NCBI GenBank assembly: GCA_949287075.1
Contig: CASEEU010000047.1
Coordinates: forward strand, 1-50,765
Length of the DNA: 50,765 nt
Source: an uncultured Eubacteriales bacterium
GTDB taxonomy: Bacteria > Bacillota > Clostridia > TANB77 > CAG-508
Direction: 5' to 3'
Part shown: one piece after another, positions 44,370 through 50,765 of the stretch
Layout: the number at the start of each line of letters is the position of its first letter
Position numbering within the stretch: position 1 is the first letter of the stretch
Program-made: the position numbers and the translations under genes
The notes under the pieces: generated by a model
Databases searched by the model: none
What the model saw: the letters and a program-made list of their open reading frames with translations, nothing else
Told to the model about the DNA's origin: nothing

Positions 44370-44768
44370 TTACAAATTATCATTTTTCTTATTATCTAAT
44401 AAATAAATATCAATACAAGTAATTCCAATTCCTAACATAATGATAGATGATTTTATATCTATTTGATTTAATATATTTAATACCACAACAGCTATTCCCA
44501 TTGCTAAAGCAACAGCTTTAAAAATTAAATTTATTAAATCTTTCATTTTTGTATTGGGATTCTCTTTCTTTTTAGTTTTCAATAATTCCTCAACAGATAC
44601 ATCTAATATATCTGCTAATTTTGAAATAGTATTAATATCTGGACAAGATAAATCTCGCTCCCACTTTGAAACTGCTTTATCCGTAACATTCATTTTTTCA
44701 GCTAATTCATTTTGTGTCATACCTTTTTTCTTTCTTAAAGAAGCAATCATTTCTCCTATACTTTTCAT
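44370..44768 (-). CDS. XRE-family regulator with C-terminal membrane helices, 132 aa
   Basis: N-terminal Cro/C1 helix-turn-helix (about 4-58: IGEMIASLRKKKGMTQNELA, VTDKAVSKWERDLSCPD) in the form of Firmicute regulators that end in a membrane anchor. Two hydrophobic helices follow (about 80-97 and 105-122). AGGAGG precedes ATG 44768; the frame extends upstream to 44816 without a site. A pair of inverted AGTAAAC half-sites lies upstream and may be its operator. Target genes unknown. Confidence 0.88.
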   Translation of the reverse strand: MKSIGEMIASLRKKKGMTQNELAEKMNVTDKAVSKWERDLSCPDINTISKLADILDVSVEELLKTKKKENPNTKMKDLINLIFKAVALAMGIAVVVLNILNQIDIKSSIIMLGIGITCIDIYLLDNKKNDNL

Positions 44769-44822
44769 TTTAATTACCTCCTTGTTTTTGTCTAATTCAA
44801 TATTACTATGTTTCATAAAAAA

Positions 44823-44866
44823 AGTAAACCAATAATCAGTTTAGTTTTCTCGACTATTAGTTTACT
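44823..44866. promoter_or_regulatory. Inverted repeat, probable XRE operator
   Basis: AGTAAACCAATA (44823-44834) and TATTAGTTTACT (44855-44866) match as inverted repeats at 11 of 12 positions, 20 bp apart, with another AGTTTA half-site between (44839-44844). Upstream of the XRE gene, within its probable promoter region. Confidence 0.55.
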
Positions 44867-44925
44867 TATAGTAGAATTGTAAATCATCTATTCAAAAGAT
44901 AATTTGCATTATAAAATTTACGATA

Positions 44926-45198
44926 TTATTTTTCTATGACATTTTTAGATAATTTTTTAAGCCTTATTATAGAAATAATAAGAATGATAACATCTATCAG
45001 TAAAGGAATTCCAAAAACATATAGGTAAAGGCATAGAACTACCCAAACATGTTGAAACCAGTAAAATATGGTAACACCAAAAATATCATTATAATAATTA
45101 CCAGCTAAAAAACCATTTATTATAATATATCCTGCAAATATAATGAAACATACTAATAGAGCTAAAGTAATATTTCTAATAATTTTCCATTTCTTCAT
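44926..45198 (-). CDS. Small membrane protein, 90 aa
   Basis: Unrecognised. A basic start (MKKWKIIRN), a membrane helix (about 9-31), an aromatic extracellular loop (NYYNDIFGVTIFYWFQ), one or two further helices (about 48-78) and a basic C-terminus. The ATG is preceded by GGGAGATT, a modest ribosome site. Downstream of the C39-like peptidase gene on the same strand with a 65-nt gap, so it may share its transcript. Confidence 0.55.
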   Translation of the reverse strand: MKKWKIIRNITLALLVCFIIFAGYIIINGFLAGNYYNDIFGVTIFYWFQHVWVVLCLYLYVFGIPLLIDVIILIISIIRLKKLSKNVIEK

Positions 45199-45263
45199 AA
45201 TAATAAATCTCCCTACAATTTAGCATATATCTATTAGAATTATAACATTAAGAAAAAGGGAAT

Positions 45264-46028
45264 TCAATATTCCTCAATATAAATTGCCTTTGCAAGATAA
45301 GGAGTAATCTCATTCATATCATACCAACCAGAGCTTTTACTATCATTCTCTAAACCATTAGGATTAGAAACATAAACCATTCCATGTCCATCAGTAGCAA
45401 GAAGAGCCATATAATGAGAAGCAGTAGTCCATCGGTTATTATGTGGTTGGTTCCAAACACAAACAATAATCGGTCTATTGGTAAGTAGATGCTCTTCAAT
45501 AGCTGTATTTGATAAATGATCAGAATCATAGTAAAAACCAGAATTTTGAATTCCAAAAGTAGAAGCTAATTCACTTGGAAATTGTTCATAATCCATAACA
45601 GGATAATATTTTTGTCGTAAATCTTCAGGAGTGTAATTTTTGTTATAACCACTCAAAATAATAGACATAACGGTTATTCCACAACCATTTTCAGCCATAG
45701 TATCCCCCCAATAAGTATTGTTACTCCAAGATGCATTTCCATTTTGTTTATATTCCAGATATGTTTTTTGATGATTTTCCTCTGTGGTGAAAGTTGTAAA
45801 ATAGCCATCTTTATGTTTTACTTTTTGTTGACCGATTCCAGCATAATGACGATTGGTATCTTGTTTGATAACATCATATTCAGAATCGTTTTTTAAAGAA
45901 GAAATAAAATTCGTACTTTCAACAGAAAGATCTTGAGAATTTATATATAAATAAAAAATGACACATAATAGGAGTAAAGATAGAAATAATCTTTTCTTAT
46001 TTAGTTTTTTGTGTAATCTTTTTTTCAT
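45264..46028 (-). CDS. C39-like cysteine peptidase, membrane-anchored, 254 aa
   Basis: Extracellular papain-like peptidase. The basic N-terminus and signal anchor (about 13-31) are followed by a linker. The catalytic domain (about 100-250) has Cys in MAENGCGITVMS, His in TASHYMALL and the Asn/Asp-bearing VSNPNG. This is the stand-alone C39_2 type, not the peptidase domain of a bacteriocin ABC exporter. GAGGGATATG precedes the ATG. Divergent from a VanRS-like two-component system, with an inverted repeat between them. Confidence 0.8.
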   Translation of the reverse strand: MKKRLHKKLNKKRLFLSLLLLCVIFYLYINSQDLSVESTNFISSLKNDSEYDVIKQDTNRHYAGIGQQKVKHKDGYFTTFTTEENHQKTYLEYKQNGNASWSNNTYWGDTMAENGCGITVMSIILSGYNKNYTPEDLRQKYYPVMDYEQFPSELASTFGIQNSGFYYDSDHLSNTAIEEHLLTNRPIIVCVWNQPHNNRWTTASHYMALLATDGHGMVYVSNPNGLENDSKSSGWYDMNEITPYLAKAIYIEEY

Positions 46029-46098
46029 TTCATATCCCTCTTTCCATAAAGATGTTTTGTTTTCATATAGATTTTATAAAATAAATACAAAAAGAACT

Positions 46099-46124
46099 TT
46101 AAGAAAGGATTAACAAATTCTTAA
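46099..46124. promoter_or_regulatory. Inverted repeat between C39 peptidase and two-component genes
   Basis: TTAAGAA (46099-46105) and TTCTTAA (46118-46124), 12 bp apart, in the divergent intergenic region. A TATAAT box for the two-component genes lies at 46173-46178. Possible binding site of the adjacent response regulator. Confidence 0.4.
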
Positions 46125-46201
46125 CTTTTTCTTACATTTCTAAAAAACGAATAAAAATGGGAGAATATATGATATAATGCGATATAGGAAAGGGGACAAA
46201 C

Positions 46202-46891
46202 ATGAATATTTTAGTATTAGATGACGAAAAAGAAATTGCAGATTTAGTTGAAGTGTATCTGCAAAATGAAAATTATCATATATATAAATTTTATAAATCA
46301 GAAGAAGCAATCACTTGTATTGATACAAAGAAAATAGATGTTGCTATATTAGATGTAATGATTGAAGGAAAAGATGGATTTGAAATTTGTAGATATATAC
46401 GTAAAAAAGGACTTAATTTTCCTGTCATTATGCTAACTGCTAAAATAGAGGACAATGATAAGATAAAAGGATTAACTTTAGGAGCAGATGACTATATCAC
46501 CAAACCCTTTAATCCGTTAGAGCTGGTGGCAAGAGTAAAATCAGCATTAAGAAGATATACATTATATAACGGAGAAAATACGTCAAATAACATCATAGAA
46601 ATGAATGGATTAGTAATAGATAAAGATAAACACAAATGCTTACTATATGAAAAAGAAATCGACTTAACACCAATGGAATTTGAAATACTGTTATATTTAG
46701 CAGAAAATAGAGGAAAAGTGATTCCTTCAGAAGAATTATTTGAAAAGGTGTGGAAAGAAAAATATTTAGATAGTAATAATACGGTTATGGTGCATATTAG
46801 AAGAATTAGAGAAAAACTAAACGAAGATACAAAATATCCAAAATTTATAAAAACGGTATGGGGAGTGGGATATAAAATTGAAAATGAATGA
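46202..46891 (+). CDS. OmpR/VanR-family response regulator, 229 aa
   Basis: Receiver domain (about 1-115) with acidic pocket DDEKE, phospho-acceptor Asp in VAILDVMIEGKDG (near 52), Thr in VIMLTAK and Lys in YITKPFNP. It joins a C-terminal winged helix (about 130-228: LTPMEFEILLYLAENRGKVI, VMVHIRRIREKL, TVWGVGYKI). AAAGGGGA precedes the ATG. The last 14 nt overlap the kinase gene. VanR-type by sequence pattern; no vancomycin-resistance genes accompany it. Confidence 0.95.
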   Translation: MNILVLDDEKEIADLVEVYLQNENYHIYKFYKSEEAITCIDTKKIDVAILDVMIEGKDGFEICRYIRKKGLNFPVIMLTAKIEDNDKIKGLTLGADDYITKPFNPLELVARVKSALRRYTLYNGENTSNNIIEMNGLVIDKDKHKCLLYEKEIDLTPMEFEILLYLAENRGKVIPSEELFEKVWKEKYLDSNNTVMVHIRRIREKLNEDTKYPKFIKTVWGVGYKIENE

Positions 46892-47957
46892 TTTAACAAA
46901 AAGAAAAATTAGATTAAGTATATCTTTAGTAGCGAATATGATTGTCGCATATATTATTTCTATGATTGTATATTTCATAGTTGCCTTATTTTTTGAAAGT
47001 GGAATATCCGTTGTGGTAGAGAGTTTAAATTATGAGTTATACTATTGGATGGTAAATAATAGAAATATAGTCACATACATATACATTGGCATTGTTATGG
47101 TTGTTGTTATTTATCGATTTATGTCAAAATATGTAAATGGTATGCAAGAAGTATATAATGCACTAGATTTGATATTAAAAGAAGATAATGAAACCATAAA
47201 ATTACCTAGTGAAATGAACCATTTTTCAGATAAGATTAATGAAATCAAATATGATTACATATTAAGCAAAAAAAATGAAAGAGAAGCAGAACAAAAGAAA
47301 AATGATTTAATTGTATATATGGCACATGATTTAAAAACACCATTAACTTCCATTATTGGATATTTAACATTATTAAAAGATGAAAAACAAATATCGAAAG
47401 AATTGCAAGAAAAGTATATCAAAATTGCATTAGACAAAGCCTTAAGAGTAGAAGATTTAACCAATCAATTTTTTGATATTACAAGATATAATTTACAAAA
47501 AATGCCGATAAATAAACAAGAAATGAATTTAGTATATCTACTAAAACAAGTGATTGATGAATGTTATCCTATGCTTGAAAAAAGAAATTTAAAATGTCAT
47601 TTAGAATCTGTTGATAAAGTAATGTATGTCGGTGATGGAGATAAACTAGCAAGAGCATTTGATAATTTACTAAAAAATGCTATTAATTATAGTTACGAAA
47701 ATACCACAATAGAAATACAGTTAGAGGAAAACGAAGGAAAAATATCTATTGTGTTTAGGAATAAGGGAGATAAAATTCCACCATATAAATTGGACAAACT
47801 ATTTGAAAAGTTTTATAGAGGAGATGATGCAAGAACTAGTAGTACAGGTGGAGCAGGATTAGGACTTGCCATAACCAAACAAATTATAGAGTTGCATCAA
47901 GGAAAGATTTATGTTAAAATTGATGATGAATATATAGAATTTTTTATAGAATTATAA
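46878..47957 (+). CDS. VanS-like sensor histidine kinase, 359 aa
   Basis: Two membrane helices (about 14-42 and 66-83) bracket a short extracellular loop, followed by a linker and the dimerisation domain with H-box VYMAHDLKTPLTSIIGYL (His near 151). The ATPase domain has N-box LARAFDNLLKNAINYS, a KDxF-like region LDKLFEKFYRGDDA and GGAGLGLAITKQI. The TTG start (or ATG two codons on) lies inside the regulator gene, giving translational coupling. The partner is the regulator at 46202. Signal unknown; the divergent peptidase suggests envelope stress. Confidence 0.93.
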   Translation: MKMNDLTKRKIRLSISLVANMIVAYIISMIVYFIVALFFESGISVVVESLNYELYYWMVNNRNIVTYIYIGIVMVVVIYRFMSKYVNGMQEVYNALDLILKEDNETIKLPSEMNHFSDKINEIKYDYILSKKNEREAEQKKNDLIVYMAHDLKTPLTSIIGYLTLLKDEKQISKELQEKYIKIALDKALRVEDLTNQFFDITRYNLQKMPINKQEMNLVYLLKQVIDECYPMLEKRNLKCHLESVDKVMYVGDGDKLARAFDNLLKNAINYSYENTTIEIQLEENEGKISIVFRNKGDKIPPYKLDKLFEKFYRGDDARTSSTGGAGLGLAITKQIIELHQGKIYVKIDDEYIEFFIEL

Positions 47958-48033
47958 AAAGAAGAGTAAATATGCATAATGGATTTGCAACAAAAGAAAT
48001 GATAAATAAATATAATTTAAAGGAGGATTTTTA

Positions 48034-48702
48034 ATGAAATTCGTATTGGCTTCGCAAGGATTTACAACAGATGAAATTGCAGAAAATGTGTCTAAATTGG
48101 TAGGAAAATCATTAAGTAATATAAATATTTCTATCATTAATGAAGCATATATTGTAATTCCGGAGAATAAAGATAAAAGATGGTTAATACAAGAATTAGG
48201 AAATATAGAAAAATATATAGGTGGAACGATTGACTTTGTGAATTTAAGAGCATATACAAAAGAAGAAGTTAGAAAAAGATTACTCAATGCAGATATGATA
48301 TATATTGTTGGCGGAAAGCAATTTATTTTACCAAATCTATTCAAAGAAACAGGATTTGATGAAATTTTAAAAGAGTGTAGCAAAGATAAGGTTATTATGG
48401 GAACATCAGCAGGTGCAACTGTATTAGGAAAACAAATAGAAAGTGATAAATATTGGAAAAAAAGGTATCAAGTAGAAAGAGAAAAAATAAAAGATAAAAC
48501 ATTAGGATTTGTAGATTTTAATATTATTCCACACTATATGAGAGAAGATCATAAAAAATGGAATAAAGAATTTTTGGAAGAGGTTTTAAGTGATAATCCA
48601 TTTCCTGTTTATGCAGTAAAAGATAATCAAGCTGTTATTTATGATGACGGGAAGATGAATTTTGTTGGAGGAAATCCAGAAATATTTGGAAAAGGTATTT
48701 AA
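48034..48702 (+). CDS. Peptidase S51 (dipeptidase E-like) protein, 222 aa
   Basis: Class-I glutamine-amidotransferase-like fold with the S51 nucleophile elbow MGTSAGATVLG (Ser near 130) and the preceding IYIVGGKQFILPN. His lies in NIIPHYMREDHKK. S51 members release N-terminal Asp dipeptides or act on related substrates. AAAGGAGG is 8 nt before the ATG. About 75 nt after the kinase stop on the same strand, so cotranscription is possible. Confidence 0.85.
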   Translation: MKFVLASQGFTTDEIAENVSKLVGKSLSNINISIINEAYIVIPENKDKRWLIQELGNIEKYIGGTIDFVNLRAYTKEEVRKRLLNADMIYIVGGKQFILPNLFKETGFDEILKECSKDKVIMGTSAGATVLGKQIESDKYWKKRYQVEREKIKDKTLGFVDFNIIPHYMREDHKKWNKEFLEEVLSDNPFPVYAVKDNQAVIYDDGKMNFVGGNPEIFGKGI

Positions 48703-48707
48703 AAAGA

Positions 48708-48744
48708 AATAAAGTATACAACAAGTATGTATACTTTATTTTTA
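48708..48744 (+). terminator. Terminator after the S51 peptidase gene
   Basis: A 12-bp perfect stem AATAAAGTATAC (48708-48719) / GTATACTTTATT (48729-48740), 9-nt loop, T-tract. Confidence 0.8.
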
Positions 48745-48818
48745 TCTTTTTATGAATAATTCGCCAAGTAAAAGGTTAAAAACAATTTTAATAATTAGAA
48801 AAATATTTAAAGAAAGTA

Positions 48819-48847
48819 TTGACAAAATGAAGAAAACCCAGTATAAT
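48819..48847 (+). promoter_or_regulatory. tRNA-Gly promoter
   Basis: TTGACA at 48819-48824, 17-bp spacer, TATAAT at 48842-48847: full consensus, 20 nt before the tRNA. Confidence 0.9.
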
Positions 48848-48867
48848 TTATAAATGTCAAGAGTAAT

Positions 48868-48941
<74 letters not shown>

Positions 48942-48946
48942 AAATC

Positions 48947-49015
48947 ACTCCCACGAAATTTTACAATTATTTAAAATAAATAGATGTAGAATTTTATGGG
49001 AGTATTATTTTATAA
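48947..49015 (+). terminator. Terminator after tRNA-Gly
   Basis: ACTCCCA plus an A/T-rich arm pairs with the complementary arm ending TGGGAGT near 49007. The hairpin is long and imperfect, followed by ATTATTTTAT. Confidence 0.55.
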
Positions 49016-49068
49016 TTATTTATCAAAATTATAATGTATAATTTTAATAAACATTCATATAATATTAA

Positions 49069-49110
49069 TGTCAAAACTAGTTTGACAAGTTAAATATTGT
49101 ATGTTAAAAT
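49069..49110 (+). promoter_or_regulatory. Promoter with overlapping palindrome, drives the small RNA
   Basis: TTGACA at 49082-49087, 17-bp spacer, TAAAAT at 49105-49110. The 19-bp near-palindrome TGTCAAAACTAGTTTGACA (49069-49087) covers the -35 box, so a repressor could block it. Confidence 0.65.
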
Positions 49111-49116
49111 ATATTT

Positions 49117-49194
49117 AACTTAACCCTCTACTACTTTTGTAGTAAGACGGGAGCCTAAATGATTTTGGAGAGTTCAATAGCAACTCTCCTTTTT
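49117..49194 (+). ncRNA. Probable ~78-nt small RNA
   Basis: A consensus promoter starts transcription near 49117 and a strong terminator ends it: GGAGAGTT (49167-49174) / AACTCTCC (49182-49189) with TTTTT on the plus strand only. No ORF of any length lies between. A second hairpin is TACTAC-TTTT-GTAGTA (49129-49144), extended by CCC (49124-49126) / GGG (49149-49151). The linker AGCCTAAATGATTTT stays single-stranded. No known RNA family recognised. The transcript end converges on the PemK/MazF-like gene's 3' end. Confidence 0.55.
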
Positions 49195-49205
49195 AAGTAC
49201 TATAA

Positions 49206-49901
49206 TCATTTCGTAAAATATCTGATAATTTGTTTATCAATCAAATCAAGTGATTCACTGGATATTTTTACATTTCTTCGCACAGTATCCTTGAAAATTC
49301 TTTGTTTGCTAATTGTCGTTATTTGATTAATTAAAGCAATACTGTCTTTTTTCATTTTACTGATTTCTTTTTCCATTTTTTCAATATATTTTTGTTCTTT
49401 TTCTATTATATTCTGAATACTAATAGGAATATCTTCTATCTTTTCTAATTCATCTAGTATTTGTTGCAATTTGCCTTTTTCTTTTTCAATTTTTCTTTGG
49501 AATATATTGTAAAGTTCCTTCCCGAGATTTACAGAAGAAGAACCATATTTTTTATTATCTTTTCTAGATGTTAATGGAATAACATTTAAAGCTCCATTTT
49601 TAGTATTATCATATTTATTTATTACAATACAATAATGTAATCCTCCTAATTCATTTCCAATATTAAAACCTAAGTTTACTTTTATTACATCACCACGAGA
49701 GTACACACCAGATTTTGCAATATTGAATGTTTTTTCTTCATCGTGATATTCTGCAAAGTCATGTATCCAATAAGCCAATAATTCACTTTTTTTGTATTCA
49801 TTTAATTCTATATGTTTAAGAAATGATAAATCTAATCTATTTAAAGAATTATCCTTGTGAAGAATAACGTTATTTTTTATTTTAATTTCGTTTTCGTTCA
49901 A
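49206..49901 (-). CDS. PemK/MazF-like toxin with coiled-coil insertion, 231 aa
   Basis: The MazF/PemK beta-barrel core is recognisable: YSRGDVIKVNLG, then NELGGLHYCIVINKYDNT and LNVIPLTSRK, with the conserved endoribonuclease end ALINQITTISKQRIF after a ~60-residue Lys/Glu coiled coil (about 130-190). Usual MazF is ~115 aa; this one has an N-terminal ~65-residue extension as well. The TTG start has AAGGAG 8 nt upstream. No antitoxin gene is adjacent on either side. Expected activity is sequence-specific RNA cleavage; the absence of a MazE partner is notable. Confidence 0.72.
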   Translation of the reverse strand: MNENEIKIKNNVILHKDNSLNRLDLSFLKHIELNEYKKSELLAYWIHDFAEYHDEEKTFNIAKSGVYSRGDVIKVNLGFNIGNELGGLHYCIVINKYDNTKNGALNVIPLTSRKDNKKYGSSSVNLGKELYNIFQRKIEKEKGKLQQILDELEKIEDIPISIQNIIEKEQKYIEKMEKEISKMKKDSIALINQITTISKQRIFKDTVRRNVKISSESLDLIDKQIIRYFTK

Positions 49902-49930
49902 ACAATCAACTCCTTGTGTTCTTTTACGAC

Positions 49931-49959
49931 ATTATATCAAACGTTTGTTCAAAACACAA
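49931..49959 (-). promoter_or_regulatory. Promoter of the PemK/MazF-like gene with central palindrome
   Basis: Minus strand TTGTGT (49959-49954), 17-bp spacer, TATAAT (49936-49931). The spacer holds the perfect 10-bp palindrome CAAACGTTTG (49938-49947), a likely operator. Confidence 0.6.
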
Positions 49960-49965
49960 TAACTA

Positions 49966-49993
49966 TTGAAAAAATTCATGGATATGATATAAT
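49966..49993 (+). promoter_or_regulatory. Promoter of the TM1266-family gene
   Basis: TTGAAA at 49966-49971, 16-bp spacer, TATAAT at 49988-49993. Leaves a leader of about 100 nt before ATG 50102, in which I see no clear structure. Confidence 0.65.
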
Positions 49994-50101
49994 AACAAAG
50001 ACTGAGCTAGTAAGAATATCTTTATAGCAAAGTATTTAAAAATTTCTGATACTAAAATGTTATTGAAGTAGAAGTATGAACATAATATTTAGGAGGAAAT
50101 C

Positions 50102-50347
50102 ATGGATACAAGGGTTGCCATAATAGGAATAATATTAGAAAAAAAGGACGAAGTAGATAAACTAAATTCTATTTTACATGACTATTCAAAATGGATTATT
50201 GGAAGAATGGGTATGCCATATCCTAAAAAAGCTATCAATATTATTAATATTATTGTAGACGCACCACAAGATGAAATAAACACTTTATCAGGGAAAATAG
50301 GTAAACTTTCTGGAATTACAAGTAAAGTGATTTATTCTAATGTGTAG
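50102..50347 (+). CDS. TM1266-family putative iron-only hydrogenase regulator, 81 aa
   Basis: Small ACT-like alpha/beta protein of the TM1266 family, usually found beside [FeFe]-hydrogenase maturation genes. It opens DTRVAIIGIILEKKDEVDKL, has the invariant-looking WIIGRMGMPYP, and ends SGKIGKLSGITSKVIYS. AGGAGG is 6 nt before the ATG. The next gene follows by 53 nt on the same strand. No hydrogenase maturase is inside the window; one may lie beyond the right edge. Confidence 0.9.
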   Translation: MDTRVAIIGIILEKKDEVDKLNSILHDYSKWIIGRMGMPYPKKAINIINIIVDAPQDEINTLSGKIGKLSGITSKVIYSNV

Positions 50348-50400
50348 TAAAGATATATTCTTATTTTAAAGCTCTATTTCTATAAAAGGAGGAGTTTAAA

Positions 50401-50765
50401 ATGGAAAATGAAAGTGTTATTAATAAAAGAATAACCGATTTTTCAAAAGGTGCTGATATAGCACAAACAATCATTATATTTTTAATTGCCCTATTAGTTC
50501 CAACATTTTTAGGACAGCTTATTACAAGTCTATTTGGATCAACAAGTGTGATAGCAAGTAATTCTCAATTAATTGTTGGAACAATTGTCAATATGGCTTT
50601 AGTCACAACAGCTATCAATTTAAAAGGTTGGGCTAAAATTCTTGGAGTTGTAACAATGCCAAGTATTTCTACAATATTAAGTGGATATGTATTTGGAACA
50701 GCTTCTACATATATGGTATATATGATACCAGCAATATGGGTAGGAAATTTTGCATTAGTATATGC
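50401..50765 (+). CDS. Polytopic membrane protein, truncated by window end (121 aa visible)
   Basis: ATG 50401 follows AAAGGAGGAG. The frame stays open to the window end. After a polar N-terminus (MENESVINKRITDFSKGAD) come at least three hydrophobic segments (about 21-45, 52-72, 78-100) and the start of a fourth, with SGYVFGTASTYMVYMIPAIW. No family is certain. Its position right after the TM1266-family gene suggests a partner in iron-only hydrogenase biology. Confidence 0.75.
   Translation, partial: MENESVINKRITDFSKGADIAQTIIIFLIALLVPTFLGQLITSLFGSTSVIASNSQLIVGTIVNMALVTTAINLKGWAKILGVVTMPSISTILSGYVFGTASTYMVYMIPAIWVGNFALVY

Noticed and set aside
45264..46028. C39-like peptidase as the processing enzyme of the double-glycine peptide at 40877.
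   Set aside because: It is the anchored extracellular C39_2 type, not an ABC-exporter peptidase domain, and lies over 4 kb away in another transcription unit.
49127..49146. Cas12a-repeat-like hairpin (TCTAC...GTAG) in the small RNA.
   Set aside because: The loop is too long, the bases after GTAG do not fit, there is only one copy, and no spacers or cas genes are nearby. No CRISPR array was seen anywhere in the window.

Overview
The window is AT-rich bacterial DNA (roughly 30% G+C by eye) using the standard genetic code. AGGAGG-type ribosome binding sites, many TTG/GTG starts, sigma-A promoters with 17-bp spacers and U-tailed hairpin terminators point to a Gram-positive Clostridia-like Firmicute. 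The gene set (DnaD/DnaC loaders, VanW, CorA, Tex, TM1266-type regulator, two-module reductase-terminated NRPS) fits an uncultured gut Clostridia lineage; this is an inference, because the window contains no rRNA.

Layout. 1-2.5 kb: a very AT-rich non-coding stretch, an unknown helical protein, an XRE repressor and a small unknown protein. 2.5-5 kb: gyrA. 5-10.7 kb (minus strand): an operon-like run with its own promoter, encoding a small membrane protein, a VirD4/TraG-like coupling ATPase, a pilin-like protein, a VirB6/TrbL-like channel protein and a PrgI-like protein, followed by dnaD-like and dnaC-like helicase-loader genes. No VirB4 ATPase or relaxase is present. 10.8-15.6 kb: a DUF1858 protein, a tRNA Lys-Glu-Thr operon, a decayed RelE/antitoxin pair, a thrice-frameshifted membrane-protein pseudogene, a FabG-like reductase and a carbohydrate-binding-module protein. 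15.8-25 kb: VanW/G5 protein, tRNA-Lys, CorA, DUF378, an ABC-F ATPase, dCMP deaminase, a RAYT-type transposase flanked by inverted REP-like repeats, and Tex.

25.2-37.7 kb is the most notable locus. A 2470-residue NRPS (C-A-PCP-C-A-PCP-reductase) is followed after 4 nt by a 7TM-PAS histidine kinase, then by an HD-GYP response regulator with its own promoter. A long-chain acyl-CoA ligase is transcribed divergently. This architecture predicts an (acyl-)dipeptide aldehyde product linked to a signalling pair.

37.8-50.8 kb: HtrA-like protease, M23 endopeptidase, guanine-deaminase-like enzyme, a possible double-glycine-leader peptide of higher G+C, tRNA-Arg, DUF2207 protein with a frameshifted glycine-rich tail, tRNA-Pro, D-2-hydroxyacid dehydrogenase, XRE regulator, C39-like peptidase divergent from a VanRS-like two-component system, S51 peptidase, tRNA-Gly, a probable ~78-nt small RNA, a solitary PemK/MazF-like toxin with a coiled-coil insert, a TM1266-family regulator, and a membrane protein cut off by the window end.
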